Program-made: the position numbers and the translations under genes
The notes under the pieces: generated by a model
What the model was told of the DNA's origin: nothing
What the model saw: only the letters and a program-made list of their open reading frames with translations
Database searches by the model: none
Shown: one piece after another, positions 28,773 to 31,475 of the stretch
Numbering within the stretch: the first letter of the stretch is position 1
Layout of the letters: each line of letters opens with the position of its first letter
Virus record (IMG/VR): IMGVR_UViG_3300018423_000038
Location: 1-31,475 of that record
Source of the DNA: a virus
Length of the DNA: 31,475 nt
Strand: one strand, 5' to 3'

Positions 28773-30599
28773 TTAACCGAAATACTTGCTCACGTCGGGA
28801 GCTGACTCCCAAAGCTTAGAAAGCTCATCGGTTGCGCTAGATGCCTCGCGACTAATGTTGCCGAGAGTCTTAACAGAGGCTTGGCGAGTAGTCGTCTGAG
28901 GGCGGAAAGAAGCAGACTTCTTTGTAGCCTCCTCCTCAGAAGCCTCCTCCTCAGAAGCCTCCTCCTCAGAAGCCTCCTCCTCCGCAGCTTGGAAGATTCG
29001 AGCGAGCTTGGGGTCAATCCCCGCCTCTTCAGAAGCAACATCAAGACCCATGTGATCATGCGCCTCTGCCATCATGGTAGCGTCATGCGCCTCTGCCATC
29101 ATGGTAGCGTCATGCGCCCCTGCCATCATGGTAGCGTCATGCGCCCCTGCCATCATGGTAGCATCATGCTCCTCTGCCATCATGGTAGCGTCATGCTCCT
29201 CTGCCATGTTCATTTCAGCGAGCATCTCAGCGAGCATCTGATCTTCCTCTGCCGTAAGAACGTCCTCTGCGGTCATCTCAGCAACACGAGGATTCTCAGG
29301 CGTAGGCCAACCCTCAATCTCACCGCGATTCTTAGAGTAGTAGTTCTTGTTGTAGAACATCTTAGTCTTCTTGTTCCAATCAGAATCTCTGTTGGCACGA
29401 TTCTTAGCACGAACATCAGGGTCTTGATAACCAAAACCAGGAGCGGCTTCGCCGTACTGATTGATTACCTTGCGTGTACCCTTGTTATTTCCGCCTGAGC
29501 CTTTGCCACCTGCGAGCATTTCAAGCTCTGCGACCATCTCTGCGAACTCAGCGTCAGAAAGAATATCCTCTGCAAGGAAGTCAGAGCTCTGCTTCCGACG
29601 ACTCTTAGGGGCTTCAGAAGCAGTTCTGCCCGCAACCATTTCCATAGTTGCGAGAACCTCTGCCATAGTCTCCTCATCGCCTGCTTCGTGAGCCTCTGCC
29701 ATGATCTCTGAAAGAGTGTCCATCTGCTGTGCGAAGCTAGAGCCAACGCCACGAGAACCCTCTCCGCGAGAAATCATCCCGTCCATGTCCTCGTCAATCG
29801 CGTCAAAGGCATCGCTAGAACCGCCCCACTCGCCTTCTGAAATGAAGTCGTCATCATCGAGGTCATACTCGTCGAAAAGATCGTGAGCCAAACGAGAAGT
29901 AGGACCCTCGCTCTCACTATCATCGAGAGAGTCCTCGCTCTCATCGTGACCCTCGTATCCTGTGCCCTTCTGCACAACATCCTCTGCTACACGGCGAAGC
30001 TCCGCAGCAAGACGCTGATTTGCAGCCTTAAGCATAGCAATTTCCTCTGCGAGAACCTCAGCAGGAGAAACCATTTCAGACTCGATGTCATCAGCCATGA
30101 CGTTTCCTGGACCCATGTCCTCGCCCTCATAGCCTGTCGCCTCTTGCATCTCGTCACCTGCAAACTGCTCCGCAGCGATACGATTAAGTTTAGCGTTGAT
30201 GCTACGGGAAGGAAGATCCATATAACGGAGAGCAAGCTCCTCAATTTCTTCCTGAGAAGCGTACTTACCTAGACGGTTCTCTGCGATCTCAATGCACTTT
30301 GAAGCCTTGCGCTCCATAGCCTTTTTAAGGTTTGCATCGTGCAGGTCATGCGTCTCATCGAAGTCCTGCTCAAGACTCTTGTGAGTGGCAGGGTGGTCGG
30401 GACTCCAACCATAAGAAGCAGGGGCAGGTCCTGAGCGGTAAGGACCCTTGCGAACGCCCTCACCAAACTCAGAGTCGATGCCATAGTCATCAGCAGAAGG
30501 CTGACTCTTAGAAGCAGGGTGGTTGAAGCTCTCCCAACCGAGATTATCGTGACCAGGCAGGCTTGAGTTAGCCCTACGGGAACGGCTGTACCTTGACAT
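28773..30599 (-). CDS. Acidic scaffold-like head protein with EF-hand loops and tandem repeats (608 aa)
   Basis: Located between the presumed protease and the decoration/capsid genes, where phages encode the scaffold or internal head protein. Parts in order: basic Ser/Arg/Gly N-terminus (1-100); a helical segment KCIEIAENRLGKYASQEEIE to LNRIAAEQF (101-146); two TGYEG motifs (155-159, 213-217) around a coiled coil (180-208); two calcium-binding EF-hand-type loops, D246-E257 and D269-E280, with ligands at positions 1, 3, 5 and 12 in both; Met/Glu/Ala-rich helices; six copies of a nine-residue HDATMMAEA-type repeat (465-515); EEEAS repeats (540-559); and a C-terminal helical tail. It is strongly acidic. 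The scaffold role is inferred from location and composition. AAAGGA precedes the ATG. Confidence 0.65.
   Translation of the reverse strand: MSRYSRSRRANSSLPGHDNLGWESFNHPASKSQPSADDYGIDSEFGEGVRKGPYRSGPAPASYGWSPDHPATHKSLEQDFDETHDLHDANLKKAMERKASKCIEIAENRLGKYASQEEIEELALRYMDLPSRSINAKLNRIAAEQFAGDEMQEATGYEGEDMGPGNVMADDIESEMVSPAEVLAEEIAMLKAANQRLAAELRRVAEDVVQKGTGYEGHDESEDSLDDSESEGPTSRLAHDLFDEYDLDDDDFISEGEWGGSSDAFDAIDEDMDGMISRGEGSRGVGSSFAQQMDTLSEIMAEAHEAGDEETMAEVLATMEMVAGRTASEAPKSRRKQSSDFLAEDILSDAEFAEMVAELEMLAGGKGSGGNNKGTRKVINQYGEAAPGFGYQDPDVRAKNRANRDSDWNKKTKMFYNKNYYSKNRGEIEGWPTPENPRVAEMTAEDVLTAEEDQMLAEMLAEMNMAEEHDATMMAEEHDATMMAGAHDATMMAGAHDATMMAEAHDATMMAEAHDHMGLDVASEEAGIDPKLARIFQAAEEEASEEEASEEEASEEEATKKSASFRPQTTTRQASVKTLGNISREASSATDELSKLWESAPDVSKYFG
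28927..28986. repeat. 15-base tandem repeat, coding EEEAS
   Basis: GCCTCCTCCTCAGAA repeats three times exactly at 28927-28971, with a fourth degenerate copy at 28972-28986. It lies in frame in the scaffold-like gene and codes for a run of glutamates with Ala-Ser. Such a run can change in copy number without breaking the frame. Confidence 0.9.
29056..29208. repeat. 27-base tandem repeat, coding a His/Asp/Met-rich nonapeptide
   Basis: Five full units and a partial sixth, each beginning TCATGC and 27 bases long, differing at one to three positions. The repeat is in frame in the scaffold-like gene and codes for a nine-residue unit with HDATMM. The spread of a few shared substitutions over neighbouring units suggests recent duplication. 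Confidence 0.92.
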
Positions 30600-30638
30600 A
30601 GGTATGTCCTTTCTTTCTTGCGGGGCAGAAGCGCCCGA

Positions 30639-31475
30639 TTACAGAGACAAAAGCTTGGCTAATCTCACCAAGCGCAGTATGTCTTTTTGAGTGAGTTTTC
30701 CACCGTGAATATTCTCGGCAGAGGAAATAAGAGTACCCACCTTTTTGTATTTCTGAGCAGGTTGCATCTTCTCAGCGATTTTATACAGGTAAGGGGGTAG
30801 ATATACATCAAAGCGGTCGTTGACGAGGCGCACATTTGAAATGGCTTCACTTCTCGTACTCGCAACTTTGACGGCGACACCAAGCGCCTTTAAGTAAAGG
30901 CTTTGTCTTTTAGAGCCTTCCTTAATAATGGTGTCGTCTGTAGTGGTGGCATCTGACGTGGCGGGCTGAAGCTCTTTCTCCGCTAACCCCTCTCGGATCT
31001 CTTTCTCAAGCTTCTTACGGAGCCTGTCGATCACCGCGTCTTTTACGACACCTTCTATTTCATCAAGCATTGAGGCGGGGTCAGCGGGCTTCGCAGCCTC
31101 TTCTTTACTTTCCTCGCCCTCTCCCTCGTCCTCGCTAAAGTCGAAGGCAAGCTTTGAGCTTGCCGACTTGCTGAGCCATTGTTGAGGCACTTGATTTAGA
31201 GTATCATCGTGATTTGGGTTCGCGTCAAGGGAAGGCATTTCTAAAATATTTCTTGCGACAGCTCCCTTAAATGCAGGGACAGCAACCCAAGAAGCTTCGA
31301 TGAAAGTGACCCCACCTGTCTCACCTTCATTCTCATGCCCACAGAGTTCAGCCACTCTATGTTTGTTCCCCTGCTCATCGTAGAACACGTTGCCTTTTTC
31401 ATACTTAACGTGAGCACACATTTGAGGTTCATCAGCCGCGACATGACCGCATTTCGTACAAATGGTAAAGTCCAC
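30639..31475 (-). CDS. Probable prohead protease / head assembly protein, 5' end cut off by window edge
   Basis: The frame is open to the window end, so the true start lies beyond it. The visible 278 residues begin with a Cys/His cluster CTKCGHVAADEPQMCAHVKY, a likely zinc site, followed by RVAELCGH and GGVTFIEASWVAVPAFKGAV. The latter type of strand and ASWV..PA..GAV turn is seen at the end of the catalytic domain of phage prohead proteases and capsid maturation proteins; the catalytic His/Ser part would lie upstream, outside the window. After this come a long acidic linker and helical region (about 110-175) and a basic C-terminal helix (KDILRLVRLAKLLSL). It is the first visible gene of the head block, upstream of the scaffold-like gene. 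The protease call is tentative. Confidence 0.5.
   Translation of the reverse strand: MDFTICTKCGHVAADEPQMCAHVKYEKGNVFYDEQGNKHRVAELCGHENEGETGGVTFIEASWVAVPAFKGAVARNILEMPSLDANPNHDDTLNQVPQQWLSKSASSKLAFDFSEDEGEGEESKEEAAKPADPASMLDEIEGVVKDAVIDRLRKKLEKEIREGLAEKELQPATSDATTTDDTIIKEGSKRQSLYLKALGVAVKVASTRSEAISNVRLVNDRFDVYLPPYLYKIAEKMQPAQKYKKVGTLISSAENIHGGKLTQKDILRLVRLAKLLSL

Noticed and set aside
29056-29208. 27-base repeats considered as a CRISPR array
   Set aside because: Units are back to back without spacers and code in frame for a protein repeat.
28881-29498. 205-codon plus-strand frame with repeated CHHGSVMR and LLLRS units
   Set aside because: This is the antisense reading of the tandem repeats in the scaffold-like gene; repeats open all frames.
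1-31475. tRNA genes, integrase, insertion sequences and attachment sites
   Set aside because: None was found by reading; nothing suggests a prophage junction or transposon in this window.

Overview
The window is a continuous piece of a large tailed double-stranded DNA phage with a contractile tail (myovirus type), probably a big-genome phage. Evidence: an HK97-type major capsid protein and capsid accessory genes at the right end, a tail sheath protein with clear N- and C-terminal sheath signatures, a phage-type TOPRIM primase, a phage sigma factor, thymidine kinase, gene-dense packing with stop/start overlaps, and almost no intergenic DNA (the longest gap is 273 bases, 10063-10335). The host cannot be told from the sequence. 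No tRNA, rRNA, CRISPR array, insertion sequence or attachment site was seen.

Layout. 1-2415 (minus): an operon running leftwards with an unrecognised protein carrying a possible helix-turn-helix, a lytic transglycosylase-like enzyme, a 60-residue protein and a primase cut by the window edge. 2442-3634 (plus): sigma-70-like factor and thymidine kinase, divergent from the first operon with only 26 bases between start codons. 3648-10062 (minus): a structural block with a virion protein, a zinc-ribbon protein and a 1604-residue tail sheath. 10336-12489 (plus): a GHKL-fold ATPase behind a good sigma-70-type promoter. 12473-20958 (minus): a long accessory block holding a membrane/virion-like protein, a small secreted protein, a class III nucleotide cyclase with a C-terminal membrane segment, a two-pass membrane protein, an 835-residue protein with two HExxH zincin motifs, a GNAT fusion protein, a type II glutamine synthetase and a small protein. 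21089-27002: mostly unrecognised, probably virion-associated proteins on both strands, including a gamma-glutamylcyclotransferase-like gene. 27155-31475 (minus): head module with a probable protease/assembly protein (partial), an acidic scaffold-like protein with EF-hand loops and tandem repeats, a probable decoration protein and the major capsid protein, ended by a strong terminator.

The most interesting parts are the cyclase/membrane/zincin/GNAT cassette, whose four genes overlap by 1 to 4 bases and so look translationally coupled; the phage-borne glutamine synthetase of the GSII type; the giant modular tail sheath; and two short sequence tags shared by otherwise unrelated proteins, which may be virion-targeting signals. 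A recurrent stem-loop that includes or surrounds the ribosome binding site at several gene junctions also stands out.
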